Shown: positions 61,675-64,000 of the stretch, piece after piece | Layout: each line of letters opens with the position of its first letter | Numbering within the stretch: the stretch's first letter is position 1 | Source of the DNA: Capsaspora owczarzaki ATCC 30864 | Taxonomy: Eukaryota; Opisthokonta; Filasterea | Length of the DNA: 64,000 nt | Direction: 5' to 3' | Assembly (NCBI RefSeq): GCF_000151315.2 | Contig: NW_011887293.1 | Location: forward strand, 1,482,258 to 1,546,257 | The notes under the pieces: model-generated | The model's input: the letters and a program-made list of their open reading frames with translations, nothing else | Told to the model about the DNA's origin: nothing | Databases searched by the model: none | Program-made: the position numbers and the translations under genes

Positions 61675-61681
61675 TTTTTTT
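61675..61681 (+). terminator. RNA polymerase III terminator (T7)
   Basis: A run of seven T begins seven bases after the tRNA-Thr discriminator base, the standard Pol III stop signal. Confidence 0.85.
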
Positions 61682-62071
61682 GCTTTGGATTTTGGTCTTC
61701 TTTCACCACTGCGTCCTTCATAACGTAAATCTTCGCAAACGTGGAAATCGATCTTTGCCAACATTTGAAGTCTCCGTGAGAGCTGGGAAATTCGCTTCGG
61801 GCTGTGTTTGTATTTTGTTCAGGGTGTTATGATCAGAGATCGTTCCACGAAGATCCGGGTAATGGGTTGATGATGAGAGTAATAATCGGAAAACAAGCGA
61901 CTTCATTTATACAAAGCGACGAGTGAACACACTCCAAATACAGATACACATCAATCCATAACAGAAGGAGTCCTCTTTTTTCCCCCTTGATTTTCTCTCC
62001 TTTTGCCTTTTTCTTTTTTCTCTTCTTTCCTCCTTTCTCTCCCTCTTCCCTCTTCTCCCCCTCTCTTCCCC

Positions 62072-63868
62072 ATGCCTGGCGCCGTGGCCTCCCCGATGGA
62101 CACATCAGGCGGTCCCGCCAACGCCGCGCATCCAGCGGACCTGGACGCAACCGCTCAACCCCGCGCGCCGCAGCAAGTGTTGATCACCAATTTCATGGCG
62201 CCTTCAGCTGCTCCTGCTGCCGCCGCCCCCTCCACCGCCCTCGCTCCCCCGAGCTCGAGTGCAAACCTCTCTCAACAACAGCATCCCAGCTCCCAGCCCA
62301 CCGCGGCGAGCTCGAACGCTGCGTCGTCCTCGCACGCGGCGCCCTCAATGAGCTACGCCAGCGCAGCCTCCCGCCGAACAACGGTTGACCATGGAGGCCT
62401 CGTACCTCCCTTGGACTTTACGTCCCTGCCGGAGTTCTACAAGGATACCGTGTTCAAAATCTACAAGAGAGAACATCCCACTCTGGATCTGACCGCGCTT
62501 GCCAATGCTGCTCGCTCCCAATTCAACCCCCAGCCCATCATTATCGAGAGGGCTGCTTACTTCCTTTTCACGGTGACTCGAGCGGATCACGCTAGCACCC
62601 TCGCCTTAAGCGGCATTACGGTTGGCAAGGCCACCATCAGGCCGTCCACACCTGTTTTCACCTTTCAGGTCCATTTCCGCAACTACCCATATGCCACTCC
62701 TGCAGAGAACCTCTGCAAGATGTTCTCCAAGGCTTTGGGAATCAACTTCTCTGAGCTCAAGTTCACCCTTACCAAAGACGGGTTCAACGACGGCTCCGGG
62801 CACCTGGTGGCCTTCGGCGACGAGTCGCAGCTGAAGGAGTATGCCAAGCGAGTTCCCTATTCCATCGCCATCGGCAAAGATGACCATGTCTTCCTCTCCT
62901 GCAAAAACCAACTGCATGGCTGCTGCTACTGCAAGACCACCGAGCACACCAGAGAAAAGTGCACCCAGGCCCCGGCGTGTAGCTGGTGCCTCGGCAAGGG
63001 CCTCTCCGGCCACCACAACCCCAGGTTCTGCAGCCACAACCCCAGCAAGCTCAAGAGGAAGCGCGGCTCTCGTTCCAGCGCGCACCCCCAGCGCACTGCT
63101 CACGCTGTCTCCGCGAGCCAATCATCTCAGCCGTCGACCTCAGCGTCGGCCACGAGCACCTCAAGCCTCGCACCATCTCAATCCATTGCGCAGGCTCTTC
63201 TCTCCTCTGCGACCGCTCCTGGCGCTGCCTCTAACGTAGCAGCCCGTCAGGCCGCATCATCTCCCTCCTCTGCCGCGCCTGCTGCCGCGGCTCCGGCACC
63301 GTCGGCTGCTGGCCCTTCTGCTCCCTCGGGTGCGCCTGCCTCTGCGTCTGGCCCCTCCCGCACGGCTGCGCCCACGGCCCCAGCTGCCGCACCAGCCGAC
63401 TCGGACGCTGCGCGCATTCGTGCAAACTCGACCGGCGCTGCAGTGGCCCACCCCAGGCCCGCTAGCGCCAGCACTCCATCTGCGAGCTCTAGGACTCCGT
63501 CCGCCAGCTCCACGCCAACTGTGTCTCGCAGCCGTGCCGGGTCTATTTCCATTTTCCCCCAGTGGTCGCTGTCATCGAGCGCCTCCACTCCCTTTTCGGC
63601 GGGGGTGCACACAGCGATGCACCCGTCCACAGCGTCCCAGTCGCAGTCTGAGGGCCTCGCCACTCCCTCATCGACGCGCGTCCGCCTCCACTCGGCAGAC
63701 AGCTCTCCTGAAGGTCACGTCAACAAAAGCCGTCGGGTCGACCATTCCGAGTCCACCACGCATGTTGAGCAGTCCTCCTCGCAGGTCACCAGCCTGCCAT
63801 CCGACCAATCCTCCGCGCCTCCCGGCGCTCCGGATGAAGATGTCGGTTCCTCCCATCAAAATCTGTAG
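62072..63868 (+). CDS. LINE ORF1: RRM-like and CCHC zinc-knuckle protein
   Basis: 598 codons from ATG 62072. The N-terminal 110 residues are Ala/Ser/Pro-rich. Residues about 110-310 form a globular region with RRM-like spacing (TPVFTFQVHFRNYPYATPAEN; SGHLVAFGDESQLKEYAKRV). At about 300-345 are two Cys/His clusters, CCYCKTTEHTREKC (CX2CX4HX4C) and CSWCLGKGLSGHHNPRFC, followed by a basic KLKRKRGSR. The remaining 250 residues are low-complexity Ala/Ser/Pro. ORF1 proteins of this type bind element RNA as nucleic-acid chaperones in the ribonucleoprotein particle. The stop at 63868 lies inside the ORF2 start region. Confidence 0.85.
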   Translation: MPGAVASPMDTSGGPANAAHPADLDATAQPRAPQQVLITNFMAPSAAPAAAAPSTALAPPSSSANLSQQQHPSSQPTAASSNAASSSHAAPSMSYASAASRRTTVDHGGLVPPLDFTSLPEFYKDTVFKIYKREHPTLDLTALANAARSQFNPQPIIIERAAYFLFTVTRADHASTLALSGITVGKATIRPSTPVFTFQVHFRNYPYATPAENLCKMFSKALGINFSELKFTLTKDGFNDGSGHLVAFGDESQLKEYAKRVPYSIAIGKDDHVFLSCKNQLHGCCYCKTTEHTREKCTQAPACSWCLGKGLSGHHNPRFCSHNPSKLKRKRGSRSSAHPQRTAHAVSASQSSQPSTSASATSTSSLAPSQSIAQALLSSATAPGAASNVAARQAASSPSSAAPAAAAPAPSAAGPSAPSGAPASASGPSRTAAPTAPAAAPADSDAARIRANSTGAAVAHPRPASASTPSASSRTPSASSTPTVSRSRAGSISIFPQWSLSSSASTPFSAGVHTAMHPSTASQSQSEGLATPSSTRVRLHSADSSPEGHVNKSRRVDHSESTTHVEQSSSQVTSLPSDQSSAPPGAPDEDVGSSHQNL

Positions 63869-64000
63869 TTGGAATGCCAAGACCGTGAGGCCTTCCCTGT
63901 TTCCGGAATCCCCCATGGCCCTGGCTTTCCAACCGTCCTTGGCCGAAACGCTCGGCAAGGACGCCACGATCATCATGCTCCAAGAAACTCATTTCCGTTC
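63840..64000 (+). CDS. LINE ORF2, endonuclease N-terminus (partial)
   Basis: The frame from ATG 63840 opens with IKICSWNAKTV and contains IIMLQETHF, the first two conserved blocks of the apurinic/apyrimidinic-type endonuclease that nicks target DNA for target-primed reverse transcription (the Asn of WNA and the Glu of QET are catalytic in the family). It overlaps ORF1 by 29 bases in another frame, so it is probably translated by reinitiation or a coupled mechanism. It is cut by the window edge after 53 codons. Confidence 0.82.
   Translation, partial: MSVPPIKICSWNAKTVRPSLFPESPMALAFQPSLAETLGKDATIIMLQETHFR

Larger units (their letters stand above)
61976..64000 (+). mobile_element. Non-LTR (LINE-type) retrotransposon, 5' part
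   Basis: A pyrimidine-rich leader (61976-62070) precedes ORF1, which overlaps the start of an ORF2 with an AP-endonuclease-like N-terminus. The two-ORF layout, the CCHC knuckles in ORF1 and the endonuclease motif define a LINE-type element. The 5' boundary is not visible; the element may begin anywhere after the tRNA terminator. The right edge of the window cuts it within the endonuclease. The frames are open, so this copy may be recent. Confidence 0.8.

Overview
The window is eukaryotic nuclear DNA. Coding exons are GC-rich and separated by many short introns (roughly 50-150 bases, GT-AG with some GC-AG). Intergenic gaps are small, often 100-400 bases, and poly-A/poly-T runs are common. The gene set mixes universal eukaryotic genes (USP39, SF3A3, THOC1, XPOT, TSEN54, TBCEL) with families best known from animals and their unicellular relatives (TNFAIP8/TIPE, a SOWAH-like ankyrin protein, TMEM64, TOPBP1, a FANCG-like protein). 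My inference is a unicellular holozoan, for example a filasterean such as Capsaspora. The species is not proven by anything visible here.

Positions 1-53,000 are ordinary compact gene space. In order: GOLPH3 (first exon only, minus), a 1,165-residue ankyrin protein with a mitochondrial-type N-terminus (minus), a TIPE-family protein (minus), a charged Ala/Glu/Pro-rich nuclear-type protein (plus), a nine-exon FANCG-like TPR protein (minus), USP39 (plus), a SOWAH-like ankyrin protein (minus), SF3A3 (minus), a DUF924 protein (plus), THOC1 (plus), a COG0523/CobW GTPase (plus), TOPBP1 (plus), exportin-T (minus), a BRCT-containing family X DNA polymerase (minus), a 772-residue protein I do not recognise (plus), TMEM64 (minus), TBCEL (plus) and TSEN54 (minus). 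Several neighbours are divergent with shared short promoters (FANCG/USP39, SF3A3/DUF924, PolX/unknown, TMEM64/TBCEL). Exon boundaries were assigned by hand. In nearly every multi-exon gene the exon lengths keep one frame, which is an internal check on the models.

Two themes recur. One is RNA processing and transport: USP39 and SF3A3 (splicing), THOC1 (mRNA export), TSEN54 (tRNA splicing), XPOT (tRNA export). The other is DNA damage response: the FANCG-like protein, TOPBP1 and the family X polymerase. I treat the clustering as probably accidental.

From about 53,100 to the end the character changes to sparse, decayed, repeat-rich DNA. It holds a ~1 kb element with inverted AATTCCGAACA-type termini and an array of leucine-rich-repeat exons in which one 84-base exon equals one 28-residue repeat. 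It also holds the 3' part of a non-LTR retrotransposon (minus, one in-frame stop), a tRNA-Thr(AGT) gene, and a second non-LTR element on the plus strand with a complete ORF1 overlapping the start of an ORF2 endonuclease that runs off the right edge.

The items I find most interesting are the FANCG-like gene, the 51-base in-frame tandem duplication of the CobW P-loop exon end together with its splice donor, the one-exon-per-LRR array, the retrotransposon lying just downstream of a tRNA gene, and the TOPBP1 gene in which the tryptophan of the ATR-activation motif reads as tyrosine.
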